Source: Clarkia xantiana subsp. parviflora (lineage: Eukaryota > Streptophyta > Magnoliopsida > Myrtales > Onagraceae). Taken from it: a DNA stretch of 64,000 nucleotides. The stretch covers positions 30,220,761 through 30,284,760 of the forward strand of contig JAPTYO010000008.1 in assembly GCA_036873135.1 (NCBI GenBank), given 5' to 3'. Below, piece by piece: positions 11,423 to 22,472 of this stretch (within the stretch, counting starts at the first letter, position 1; every line of letters starts with the position of its first letter). Under the pieces are notes generated by a model. The model saw nothing but the letters and a program-made list of their open reading frames with translations, ran no database searches and was not told the DNA's origin. A program made the position numbers and the translations under genes.

Positions 11423-11820
11423 TGATGCAGCGTGATGTTGGGATAGATGCGCAGAAATTGAAAGCAATACGATATCGAACGCAGTGTTGAGGAAAAACCT
11501 CAATTTTCTGATTAACCAAATGTAAAATTCGGCCAACAATGTCTTAAATAGAAAACCCTAATCTATGAAATAACCGAAAATAACGAACAACTCCTGAATA
11601 AATTGAAAACTGCAAAAATGACCTGAAATAACATAAAAACACGAATTTGAGGCCTCGGATTGATGGAATTTGGCCAAAAAGCAGCGTATTTCACAACGCT
11701 GTGACTTTGAACCGGAACCCCGTTTCCGCCGGAAAACATTATTCACGCGCCAAAATCCGAACGTCCGCCCGAAAAAAAAGTATTCACGGCAAAAAATCTT
11801 CGAAATCTAATTTGGTATCA
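11423..11820 (-). repeat. Gypsy LTR L2, inverted relative to the adjoining element
   Basis: About 398-bp LTR in minus orientation, closely matching the reverse complement of the LTR at 16069-16491 (shared AATTTCTGCGCATCTATCCC and ATTAGATTTCGAAGATTTTT). On its left lies the minus-strand primer site (11407-11419). On its right, TGGTATCAGA at 11813-11822 opens the plus-strand gypsy internal region. It therefore stands where a plus-strand 5' LTR should be, in the wrong orientation. Confidence 0.75.
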
Positions 11821-11840
11821 GATTCCATTCGATCCTACGC

Positions 11841-12869
11841 GATGCCACCGAAACGTCCAGGTCAAGCTGCTGCAGGCCAACAACCGGCAGGCAACGATGA
11901 ATGACGACGTTTCTACGACTTACAACAACGTCAGATTGTTGATCTGACACAGCGACTTGGGGAAGTCCATAATCTCGAAGATGATGAGACCCTCTCTGCT
12001 GAAAACCCTTTCGCAAGACATCACCAACAAACACTAGACCGGTGTTGGGAACTAGGGTTTCGGATGGACATACCAGAATTCAATGGTGGCCTTAAAGGTG
12101 ATGACTTTATCGATTGGCTAGCTCAAGTGGAAGAATTACTGCAATGAGGTTCCAGACGACAAGCCTGTGCTCCTGGTTGCAACCCGTCTGCGTGGACATG
12201 CGCAAGCTTGGGATAAATTTAAGAGGAAGCTTAGGGCTGCGTTCTTGCCATATAATTACGAAAGGGAAGTTTATCAACGATTTCAACTTCTTCGTCAAGG
12301 CGCTCGTTCCGTTGATGAATATACTCAGGAATTCTACCAGCTGCAGTCCCGCATTGACCTTTCTGAATCCTCTGAACATATGGTTTCTCGTTATATCAGT
12401 GGTCTGCGTGTGCAATTGTAGGACGTGCTCAATATGTTTGATCCTCCGAGTGTGTCTGAAGCTTATCAACGTGCTTTACAAGCAGAAAAGCAAGCAGCTC
12501 GGCGTGCCAATACTGGGTTTCGCCAATCCAGTTCCAGTGGTCCATCTACACGCACTCCCCACGCAACCACCGAGCATCCAACCCTCCCACCAGTTCGAGC
12601 CTCTACGGCACCCCCCCCCCCCCCAATGTCGCGGTGGCAACGGATTGCGCTGCTTCAAGTGTGGTGAACCTGGCCATCGACAATATGAGTGTCAAAAATC
12701 AGCCACTAGCACACGGGGTCTTTTCACTGACACTGCTGGAGAGGTAACTGATTATGATGCTAATTATGATAATCTTGTCTATGATACCTATGATGATGTG
12801 GTTGAAGAGCATGTCGCTGGAGATACTGGTGATCTCTTAATGGTGCGGCGCACATTCCTAACGCCTTGA
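11841..12869 (+). pseudogene. Gypsy gag (broken)
   Basis: Starts MPPKRPGQ at 11841 and meets a stop at 11902-11904. The same frame continues as DLQQRQIVDLTQRLGEV up to a stop near 12145. The capsid-like part ([15 protein letters not shown]...[10 protein letters not shown]) is in another frame from about 12167, with a stop at 12419-12421. The nucleocapsid zinc knuckle CFKCGEPGHRQYEC is in a third frame near 12652-12693. A run of about 15 C at 12611-12625 marks the last frame change and could be a real slip or an assembly error. Confidence 0.85.
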
Positions 12870-13369
12870 GCCCCAGAAGCAGATGCTACTTGGCTGCGCA
12901 CCAACCTGTTCCAGTCAATGTGAACTTCGGCGGAAAGGTGTGCAGCTTCATTATCGACACAGGCAGTTGTGAGAATGTGATTTCGTATATGGCAGTCACG
13001 AAGTTGGGTCTTACTGTGGACAATCATCTGAAGCCATATAAGCTTTCTTGGCTCAAAAAGGGTATGGATATCACTGTCTCTAAACGTGCTCTTGTGCAGT
13101 TCTCTATTGGTACTACATATAATGATCAGATATCCTGTGATGTGGTTCCTACTATGGATGCTTGTCATTTACTTCTTGGTCGTCCCTGGAAATATGACCT
13201 TGATGTGCAACATAGTGGTCGTTCCAACACTTATTCCTTCTTATTTCATGGCAAGAAAATATGCTGGTTCCGAGCAAGCCTCGCACTACACCTGTCGCGG
13301 GCGAACATAAACAAAATACATTATTATCTCGTGCCCCTTTTTAGGCTGCGATGGAGGACTCAAAAATAG
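12866..13369 (+). pseudogene. Gypsy aspartic protease region
   Basis: Retropepsin-like segment with the active-site motif IIDTGSCENVIS (D-T-G) at about 12951-12986 and the downstream LLLGRPWKYDLDV block typical of gypsy proteases. It is out of frame with the gag before and the RT after it. Confidence 0.85.
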
Positions 13370-16039
13370 TGTATTTGTTATTTTCTCATGAAATTGCAGC
13401 TAATCATTCTGCAGATGTGCCGATAGCAGTTCAGTCTTTACTGAAGGAATTTGATGATGTATTCCCTGAGTCCCTACCGCCTGACTTGCCCCATCTGCGG
13501 GATATTCAGCACCATATTGATCTAGTTCCTGGCGCGGCTCTGCCTAATCGGCCGCATTATAGGATGAGCCCGAAGGAACATGAGGAGCTGCGTAGGCAAG
13601 TTGAAGAATTGCTCGCTAAGGGTTACATTCGTGAGAGCCTTAGTCCCTGCGCTGTCCTAGCCCTCCTCACCCCCCAAAAAGGACGGTACCTGGCGCATGT
13701 GTGTCGACAGTCGGGCAATCAATAAAATAACGGTACGCTATCATTTTCCCATTCCTCGTTTGGATGACTTATTGGATCAACTGGGTGGTGCTTGCGTGTT
13801 CAGCAAACTGGATTTAAAGAGTGGTTACCATCAGATTCAGATCCGAATGGGGGACGAATGGAAGACAGCTTTTAAAACTCGTGAGGGTTTATATGAGTGG
13901 CTTGTGATGCCTTTCAGGCTTTCGAATGCGCCTAGCACCTTCATGCGTGTGATGAATCAAGCCCTTCGTCCGTTCATTGGAAAGTTTGTTGTCGTTTATT
14001 TCGATGACATCTTGATCTATAGCAGAAGCCCGGAGGAACACCTCAGCCATTTGAGGGAAGTATTATCGATCCTGCGCAAACACAAGTTCTTTGCTGCTGT
14101 TGCTAAATGTGATTTCATGACCTCTTCAACCAAATTTATGGGATATGTCATCTCTAGTGAAGGACAACGTGCTGATCCGAGCAAAATTAGTGCTATCGAG
14201 CAGTGGGCACAACCCACGTCAATCACTGAGGTGCGTAGCTTTCACGGTTTGGCGTCCTTTTATCGACGCTTTATACCTCATTTCAGCGGCATCATGGCTC
14301 CTATCACGGATTGCATGAAAGGCACAAATTTTCATTGGACTCCTAAGCCTGACGCGGCATTCCACGAGGTAAAACAAAAATTAACCTCTGCTCACATACT
14401 GGTGCTCCCGGATTTTACCCAACCATTTGAACTTCACTGTGACACCTCCAAGACTGGTATTGGCGCTGTCCTTAGCCAAGCTGGACGTCCTGTGGCTTAT
14501 TTTAGTAAGAATCTTTCTGGTGCTAAGCTTCGTTTCAACACTTATGATATGGAATTTTATGTCGTGGTCCAAGCGGTGAAGCACTAGCGTCACTATCTTT
14601 TTCAGCGGGAGTTTGTTCTTTACACTGACCACGACTCCCTCAAGCACCTCGGCAGTCAAAATAAGGTTTCTCACAGACACGCCTCTTGGCTCTCTTATCT
14701 GCAGCAGTTCACTTTTGTGATTAAACACAAGGCGCGGGTTGCTAATCGTGTGGCTGATGCCCTGAGTCGGCGTCATGGTCTCCTTGCTGAAATGTGCCTT
14801 CAGGTACCCTATTTTGAATCATTCGCTAAATTATATGTTGATGATCCATTCTTTTCCGGTGTGCTTGCAAAGATTCAAGCAGGGGAGCATATTGATTTTA
14901 TTATGGAGGATGGGTTTATTTTTCGTGGCACCCAATTATGCATTCCTGATTGCAGCCTTCGTGCAAAGATTATCCAAAAATTACATAACGAAGGTCACGT
15001 GGGACGTGATCGTACTCTTCAGCTTCTGTCTGCCTCTTATTACTGGCCCTCGATGAGGAAAGGGGTAGCTAGGTTCGTGGCTCGATGTCGTATTTGTCAA
15101 CTAGCTAAAGGGGCCTCGACTAATGCTGGACTTTATATGCCGCTGCCCATTCCAACGCAACCATTGTTTGATGTTAGCATGGACTTTACCCTTGGTCTTC
15201 CTCGTACTCAGCGCTGGAATGACTCTATTTATGTCGTGGTTGATCGTTTTTCGAAGATGGCTCATTTAATTTCGTGTAAGCACACGACGGATGCTATAAT
15301 TTTCGCTCAACTGTATTTTCGTGATGTTTATCATCTACATGGCCTTCCCGCATCCATTATTTCGGATAGAGACACTCGTTTTCTAAGCCAATTCTGGAGG
15401 AGCATATGGCGCTTGGTTAACACCCAGCTGAACTTCAGTAGTGCTTATCATCCTCAAACAGATGGGAAAACTGAGGTGGTAAATCGCTCTCTCGGCAACC
15501 TTTTGCGCAACTTGGTAGGTGACCATATGAAGTCGTTGGATCTGAAGTTGTCCCAAGCAGAATTCCCACACAATCACGCTGTCAACCGTAGCACGGGCTT
15601 CAGTCCCTTTCATGTGGTGTATGGCCTTTCCCCTAGGGGTCCGCTTGACTTGCTCACATTACCTAGCAAGGTCCGTGCTCATGCTACAACTGAGGATTTC
15701 ATATCACAGCTTCACCAGGTCCATCAGACGACCCATACCCGACTGACCACACATACTGCCCAATTCAAAGCACGAGTTGATCTTAAACGACGAGCGGTAG
15801 AGTTTGAAGTTGGCGATTTTGTGTGGGTTAATCTTACTAAGGATTGTTTTCCTGCTCATGGGTATAGTAAGTTAGCGGCGAAGAAGATTGACCCCGTGGA
15901 GATTGTGGAGAAGATAAATCCTAATGCTTACCGCCTTCAACTGCCCGGAAATATCCACACCTCAGATGTATTCAACGTGAAGCCCATTATTCTGTTTGCT
16001 GGCGATAACCATTGCGACGATGAACTGGCCCTAGATTAG
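13351..16039 (+). pseudogene. Gypsy RT - RNase H - integrase
   Basis: RT N-terminal part ([15 protein letters not shown]...[14 protein letters not shown]) from 13351, a frame change near 13700, then RT with YFDDILIYS (the catalytic FDD, about 13999-14025), RNase H with [18 protein letters not shown], an in-frame stop TAG at 14585-14587, and continuation through the HHCC integrase zinc finger (H...H...CRICQ, about 14990-15101) and the core D...D...E (VSMDFTLGLP, ISDRDTRF, TDGKTEVVNR). It ends at 16039, 29 bp before the 3' LTR. One frameshift plus one nonsense codon inactivate this part. Confidence 0.92.
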
Positions 16040-16068
16040 AGGACGAATCTTGTCTACCCCGGAGGGAA

Positions 16069-16491
16069 TGATGCAAGTGGAACCGATTAGATTTCGAAGA
16101 TTTTTGGTCGTGAATAGTATTTTTTCGGGCAGACATTCGGATTTTGGAGCGTGAATAGTGTTTTTCGGGAGGAAATAGGGTTCCGGTTCAAAGTCAATAG
16201 CGCTGAGAAGTACTGCTTTTTGGCCAAATTCCATCATCTGAGGCCTCAAAATCGTGTTTTTATGTTATTTCGGGTCATTTTTGCAGTTTTCAATTTATTC
16301 AGGACTTGTTCGTTTTTTTCCGATTATTTCATAGATTAGGGTTTTCTATTTAAGAAATTGTTGGCCGAATTTTACATTCTGTTATTGATAAATCAGAAAT
16401 TCAAGGTTTTTCCTCAACCCTGCGTTCGATTTCGTATTGCTTTCAATTTCTGCGCATCTATCCCACCATCACGCTACATCACAGATGTTCT
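16069..16491 (+). repeat. Gypsy 3' LTR L3
   Basis: 423-bp LTR, TGATGCAAGTGG...CACGCTACATCA, directly after the polypurine-like CCCCGGAGGGAA. TG/CA ends are present. It is the plus-orientation counterpart of the inverted LTR at 11423-11820. Confidence 0.85.
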
Positions 16492-16575
16492 GATAAGAAT
16501 GCCGATCTTGATACGAAGAATATTGATAAATGCCCGAATAGTCCAATCATCATCGGAGGATTCCCGGAGAGGTCT

Positions 16576-17904
16576 AGTCGGCAACGCGTGCTTCATACTG
16601 CGCGTGCCACGTTCGACCACAGGGTCATAACTCGGTTGTGCTAGGAAGGAATCCTCGTGATTCTGGCGGGCGCAAACTTCTTCACCTCGAGCGTGTGATT
16701 GATCCCAGGAGCCTTATGAAGAGGTGCCTAAAGTATCCTCACGGACTCAGAACTCATATCTAAGGTCAGGCTCAATGCTCGCTTCCCGGCGTACGAGCGT
16801 AGTGCTGAACATAAAGGCCCTGTGACCACGTCTTTGGAAACCGGTTGGGTCTGACTAAGGATATGAGCAATGGGAATGGTCAAGTTCACCTATAATTCAC
16901 TGACTCTTGTATTCACTAGGTGGCCACCAACCGGATATTAGTTGAAGGTTGTGAATACTTGTACGGATGCCTTGAAGAAGTGTTCCTATGTGGAAACTAG
17001 GCAATTGGAGAATTATCAGTTGACCTAGGATACAGTGTTGAACAATATAAATGGTGTTTATAATAGGTTGATTGGAGAAAAGGGAATCAACGTTCCGCGG
17101 GCGCTACAACACTACTAATAGATGAGTAGCACGATGCCCGTCGTATCCGCCGGTCGTACGGCAAACCTCGTATGAACTATTCGGAAGCAATTAGCATATC
17201 AAAGGAGAGAAATTTTGATGAAAATTTGGACGACAATACATTAATAGGCATCCTCCCATTCTGACGAGTGGGAGCTGTAAGCATATGGTAATGGGCGCCG
17301 TAAATTTTTTTTTTGCCAATGGGCGTCGTAATTGGTAGCCCATAATATGTATAGTTTACCTAATGAACTTGGGTAAATGTCATATTAGGATAATTGGGCT
17401 AGACCCAAATCCCAATTGACATGGGAGGCCCAAAATTGGGCCTCCCCAAGTACATAGGCCGGCCAAAATATAGAGTGGGGTAAAGTTGACTTTTGTCTAC
17501 TTTACTCCTATAAATAAGAGGTGTTAGCGGATTTTTAGGGTTAATCACAATTCCCTCATCAGAGTGTTTTAGAGAGAAAAACCCTCTTCCCCTAATACCT
17601 ATTTTCGGCCGAACCATATAACCCTCACCAAGGGTGTGCCAAATTGCCTTCGAGCAAACTCTCCAGAGATCTGTTCCCGTGCCAAGAATCGATCAGAGGC
17701 TTTGCTGTGGAGCTTGCACCACGTAGGGCTTCTCTAACAAGAACCTCTACGGGTCCCGACTGGAGGATCGTGAACTCCCTCCAGAGAAGATCTTAGGTCT
17801 ACGGATCATCCTAAAGGTATGTGTGAAACTTCCGCTGCGTAATTCTAATTACTAGCATGTACCTTGTTTTAGTATCCGTAGTGATTACTCCCTGTAATCT
17901 AAAA
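16576..17904 (+). mobile_element. Copia 3' fragment A with LTR
   Basis: Non-coding 3' internal part (16576-17212) plus an LTR (17213-17904), colinear with 26100-27390 and with the complement of 60111-61950. Shared landmarks include AACGCGTGCTTCATACT, GATGCCCGTCGTATCCGCCG and CCCAAAATTGGGCCTCC. The LTR begins TTTTGATG where the others have TGTTGATG, and ends TAATCTAAAA instead of TAATCTAACA, so both ends have decayed. TATA-type box CTATAAATA at about 17510. The 5' half of the element is missing. Confidence 0.8.
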
Positions 17905-19435
17905 ATACTAACCTAAATAATTTAACATGTTATTGTTATTGATAACATCACTTGTTCAATCTTAGTGGATGCGCTTTCTCTACCTCGACACCATACTCCT
18001 CTTCCAATCGGGACCGCAGATCAACAGATACACCAGTCTTTTCCTCACACAAGTAAACACATGATCTCTCACTGTCACTTTTCGAATATTGTCTCTGTTC
18101 GCGCTAGGCTTTGTTCTTGCAAACTCCCTTCTAACCACAGAGAATAAGAGATTTCCTCTGGCATCTTACCCGTGCGCCAGTCCTTGTAGGATGTTCCTCT
18201 ACTTTGAATGCACCGGTAGACAGGTTTTGAACTCCCTATACTACAGAGGAATCTTTACCGTTTACTACAATTTATTATGGTTTTACTTGTGTGCTGTTAA
18301 GTTTGTGAGTACGTGTTGTTGCTTTGTTTGGTTCTCACGCGGGTTGCATCTACATCGTTTCATCCGCTTCTGGATCTTCCGCAAATAAAGTCTTGCATGG
18401 GGTGGACATTAGTGATTGTCGAGTAGGATTGTTGTTAGCTAGATCATCCGTGATCGTTTTGCTGTATCAACCGATATCTTCCTCTATATCATTTGATCTA
18501 CTACCAGGCCTTTTCAACACTTATTTTTCTAGCTTGTTTTTAATTACGTTATTTGTATGCAGGTTGCGCATCTCCTTAGTTCCCCAGTAGCTTTGTTTTG
18601 GTGTTACAGCAATGACTAATATTGTTACGGAAACTGGGTTAAAACCATGTATTTTGTCGTGGTTGTTGAACCAATTTCTTATGTTTGCCTTTGTAAATGT
18701 TTTCTTATTATTATAATAATATGCTCATTTAAGATTAAAAAGAAAATCTTAGTATTCAATTATTTTTGTATATATTCTTGTAAGGTTGTTGATTTTGAAT
18801 TACTTTTACATTAGGTTGAGCTTGAATTAAATTGTTGTACGTAATTCTTTATAAATTTGATTGTTGATATAGTTCTCAATTATAGATATAATTAAAATGA
18901 AATATAGGTAAATCATTAAATCGTGATGAAAACCGTAGTTATATATTATAATATAATATAGAATATGGAACTAAGAAATGTACCACTAACGACTAACGTC
19001 TATGTTTACCGTTATAATATGATGATATAATTATATTATTTACTACAGTCAGCTTATTTCTAACTCAACTCAAATGAAAACAGTCGAAGACATGAGGGAA
19101 AAAAAGAAAAAAGAATATTTCTTTTGGCCATTATAATTCGAATTTGTCTTTTTTTTTGCCAGAATAATATTCCAATTTGTCAAAAAAGAAATATTAATAT
19201 TTTCCAATCGCGCGTCTTGGACTAGTCAACCCTTGTAAAGAAAACACATAATAATGGCATGGCGTGCTACCGCCTCCATGGCTGGAAGGAGGAGGCTTAT
19301 ACCTTACGAATCAACATCTGATTCTTCTTCTTCTTCATCATTATATTATAATTCTCTCTCACCATACATACATCAGAGAAGTTGACAACAACGTAGCTAG
19401 CTAGCTAAAGCTAATCAATCCTCTTCTAATTAACC
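17905..19435. other. Intergenic region upstream of PR-10 gene 2
   Basis: No coding region recognised; short frames at 17965-18590 match nothing I know. From about 18720 the DNA is AT-rich. The last 130 bp before the gene hold a TTC-rich run (19322-19336) and a TTATATTATA sequence at 19341-19350 that could serve as TATA or leader sequence. Confidence 0.5.
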
Positions 19436-20156
19436 ATGGGCCACGTCATCAAGCTCAACCAAACATTCAAGACGCAGGTGACTCCAGATCGGATGTTCAA
19501 CGCCTTGATCGTTGATTCCCACAACATCTGCCCCAAGCTCATGTTTTCTTCCGTCAAGAACATCGAATTCATTGAAGGTGACGGAGATGTCGGCACCATC
19601 AAGCGCATCAACTTCACTGAAGGTTACTCCTTCTTCACACTCATTAGTTGTAGTGCTAACTAGTAAATATATTGCATCATTGAATAAATATATTTTATTA
19701 TACTATAACAAAGTTATATCAAGAGATGAAATATTTGTGTTGAGGGAAAATAATTTTAACTCAAAATTGTTAATAAGATCCGTGTCATTTTTGACGCGTA
19801 AGCGTAATTCGATTTGTAAGTTACAATTCTAATATTAATATATCGGGAAATTTGCAGCGAGTCCTATGAAATATATGACGCACCGAATTGATGCGCTCGA
19901 CAAGGAGAAATTCTACTGCAAGTACACCCTGATTGATGCGCTCCCTTTCATGGACACGCTCGAGTATGTGACATATGAGGTCAAGTTCGAGCGCTACGGA
20001 CTGACTGGGTGCATCTGCAAGTCGTCGAGTGAGTACAAGGCCAAAGAAGGGATCGACATCAAGGAACACGACATCGAGCAAGCTAAGGACCGAGCAGTTG
20101 GGATGTACGAGGTTGTAGAGGCCTATCTTATGGCTCATCCTCATGCCTATACTTAA
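19436..20156 (+). CDS. PR-10 / Bet v 1-like protein 2
   Basis: Exons 19436-19622 and 19858-20156 give 161 residues. The intron is at the conserved phase-1 position and here has a standard GT donor (GAAG|GTTACT) and TTTGCAG acceptor. Seen: start MGHVIKLNQTFKTQVTPDRM, glycine-rich loop GDGDVGT (residues 48-54), HRIDALDKEKFYCKYTL at the start of exon 2, and C-terminus EAYLMAHPHAYT. The loop's fourth residue is Asp where the family normally has Gly (also Gly in gene 1). The protein has more Cys than usual for PR-10 (Cys32, a Cys in FYCKY, two in TGCICK). It shares gene 1's strand and intron position, so the two are probably an old tandem pair pushed apart by transposons, but the divergence points to different ligands. 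Expected cytosolic. Confidence 0.93.
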
Positions 20157-20919
20157 GAGATCCATATTTTACTATATATTAATGTTTTTTGCTTAAGGTT
20201 TCATCACATCAATCAAAGTGTTCATCATAAGTCCTATATATATACATAATTTTCATCGTCTAGTGGATTGATTGATTTGAGCTAGCAGCTTTGTATGGAA
20301 TAAATTAACCGTATGGTTCAAATTTTATTTAAGGCCGCTTTAAGAAAATTTTATGATTTTTTTTTTTCAAATATTTGTGCTAAAGCATTTTAAATTTATG
20401 CAACATATTAAGGGTATAATAATCTTATTGAATGATATGGTTTATTCAGATGTATTTTAAAATTTTAAGTTACTGACGCATAATTAAAACGTAGAGTCGA
20501 AACTAGTTTTAAACATATAGAATTGACAATATACATTAGTATCTATAAGATTATACTTCTTGAAATATTTCTGGACTACAAATGTGGAAAAAGAACCATG
20601 TCTTTAATAGCACTCTTCTTCATTTAATATCTTGGCCGAAAAAGAAAACTTCATTTAATATTAGTTTGATGGTTGAGATTTTGACTTTGTCAAACTATTT
20701 TTAGCCGCCCAATTTTGACTAAATCCACCGCCACCCGATCATGACCAAGTCAAGCCATTACATGATGATGTATATATTATTGACGGGTCCACCCGTGTAT
20801 TGGATCTTCGCAGCCTCTATATATATTCGGATCGATTCTAACAACAAACAAATGGTTAAAATAACAAAAAAGAATACACCATTTTATGTGGCTTATTTAA
20901 TTCGACTTGTATTCACGGT
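20157..20919. other. 3' flank of PR-10 gene 2
   Basis: AT-rich 3' UTR and intergenic DNA; no further gene or terminal repeats recognised. Confidence 0.55.
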
Positions 20920-21075
20920 ATTAAGACATGCGTATCGGGTTGATTGAATGTCGCCCCGAATAACACTCTCGCAGGTGTAATGTCTTCCTTCTTGATCCGC
21001 TTCCTCTTGATTATAATCCGAAGCCTTCACGACCCGTCTCCTTGCGAACCTGCACAAGGGGCGGTATCGAGTGGG
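20920..21075. repeat. Gypsy LTR fragment
   Basis: Closely matches 27955-28110 in the same orientation (TTAAGA(C/T)(A/G)TGCGTATC..., CCTTCACGACCCGTCTCCTT, GCGAACCTGCACAAGGGGC). It is a piece of the minus-oriented LTR starting at 27954. The two copies bracket the copia relic between them, which hints that the copia landed in an older gypsy LTR. Confidence 0.75.
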
Positions 21076-21194
21076 AGGAATAAACCCTACCACAAGTAAT
21101 CACTGTTGATGTTGGGAAGAATCAAGTCGAACCGGATGGTCAAAATTGCTGAACCTGGAGTGACACAACTACCAATATTACACATTATTCCCAG

Positions 21195-21640
21195 TGGGAG
21201 TTATCCAACCATACTTGGTTCCGGATCCTAGTGATCAAGGAATGCATCTCGGAAGTAAAACCCTGAGACTAAGAGGTTGTAATAGGAAAGTTATAGGTCA
21301 AGGTTCTAGCACTGCTGTTGTTCCTAACAGAGACGATGCTCTGATAAGAAGCATTGTTCCAAGTGGGAGGATTATTCCCAATAGAAAATGCTAAGATAAG
21401 AAGCATTATTTCGAGTGGGAGTGATCCAACCATTCTTGGTTCCAGATCCTAGTGATCAAGGAATGCATATCTCGGAAGTAAAACCCCGAGACCAAGAGGT
21501 TGTAATAGGAAAATTATAGGTCAAGGTTCTTGCACTGTCGTTGTTCCCAACAGAGACGATGCTCCGATAAGAAGCATTGTTCCAAGTGGGAGGATTATTC
21601 CCAATAGAAATAATGCTAAGATAAGAAGCGTTATTTCGAG
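21195..21640. repeat. ~218-bp direct repeat in copia relic B
   Basis: The block GTGGGAG(T/G)(T/G)ATCCAACCAT...AAGAAGC(A/G)TTATTTCGAG occurs at about 21195-21412 and again at about 21415-21640. Internal landmarks GATCCTAGTGATCAAGGAAT and CAACAGAGACGATGCT appear in both. A local duplication inside the dead element. Confidence 0.8.
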
Positions 21641-22035
21641 TGTGAGAAAAGATCAGACTAATAAGTGGGACTCATATTGCCTAGACGAGAGTCAATGGCA
21701 AGTATCCCATTGAGCAAGGTGAAAACCCCGCTCAAACTGTTGGCAAGCACTGGAAAGACCTCAAGTGGAGAAATGGAAAGAAATAATAAATGAGAGATCA
21801 CCTAAATGAAAGCTATTACAGTCTATAGTTGATTTACCTGTTAACCACAGGGGCATAAGGATAAGGTGAGCCCTGAAAGAAGGCTCACCACATGGAACAG
21901 GTCGGAAAACCCGACTCATTGCAAAAGGTCTTACCCTATGCTTCACGGAGAGGACTTTGATAAGAGAAACTCAATGACTGTGCGTAAAACCATGGTTAGG
22001 GCCATTCATGGTCCTGGTCGCAAGTCTCGATCACG

Positions 22036-22472
22036 AGCTGCACCGAATGAATGTTAAGACCGCATTCCTCCACGGAAACCTGGAGGAAGAGATCTACATG
22101 GAGCAACCGGAGGGTTTAATTACTCCTGGTAACGAACGTAAAGTTTGTAAACTCCAAAAAGGTCCTTCTACGGTCTTATAAAGTCGTCACGACAATGATA
22201 CCGTAGATTCCACGAGAAAATCGTAGGAAACGGATTAGTGAGTATTCACAAGAATCTGTGCATCTATTATATGACCTCCGAGTCTAAGTATGACATCTTA
22301 ACCTAATACGTGGACGACATACTCATTGCCGCAAACGACATGAGTTTCATGAACAAGTCAAAGTCCTGGTTAGCATCTGTATTTGAGATGAAAGACATGG
22401 GAGAGGCCACATATATCTTGGGCATTAAAATTGCTAGAGATCGGGCTACCCGGAAATTATGTCTATCTCAGG
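22036..22472 (+). pseudogene. Copia reverse transcriptase part
   Basis: Reads NVKTAFLHGNLEEEIYMEQP EG, the copia RT motif block, then after stops and shifts TWTTYSLPQT-like sequence equivalent to the YVDDIL region, and FEMKDMGEATYILGIKIARD. Broken by several mutations, then cut at 22472 by the solo LTR. Confidence 0.85.

Larger units (their letters stand above)
9967..11820 (-). mobile_element. Internally deleted gypsy element, minus strand
   Basis: Reading on the minus strand: a 5' LTR (11423-11820), a Met-tRNA-type primer site TAGTATCAGAGCC at 11407-11419, only about 330 bp of internal sequence (11090-11422), then a 3' end matching the full gypsy element on the other strand (GAGG(G/A)CGAATCTT...CCCCGGAG(A/G)GAATGATG), and a 3' LTR from 11089 down to about 9967. 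The internal part has a short frame after the primer site (11392 down to 11210) that I could not assign. The 3' LTR is split by a hAT element. The two LTRs are clearly diverged, so they may not come from one insertion. Confidence 0.65.
11813..16491 (+). mobile_element. Ty3/gypsy retrotransposon, defective
   Basis: The internal region runs from a Met-tRNA-type primer site (TGGTATCAGA, 11813) to the 3' end (CCCCGGAGGGAATGATG, about 16054-16073) and a plus-strand 3' LTR. Domain order gag, protease, RT, RNase H, integrase is Ty3/gypsy. The reading frame is broken by several stops and shifts, so it cannot encode a working polyprotein. No chromodomain is visible after the integrase. Its 5' LTR position is held by an inverted LTR. 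Confidence 0.9.

Noticed and set aside
12605..12630. Poly-C run as programmed frameshift in gag
   Set aside because: The element has many other stops and shifts, so a mutational or sequencing slip is simpler than programmed shifting.
17965..18590. Possible small exons between copia A and PR-10 gene 2
   Set aside because: Frames are short, have no homology I recognise and no coherent splice pattern.
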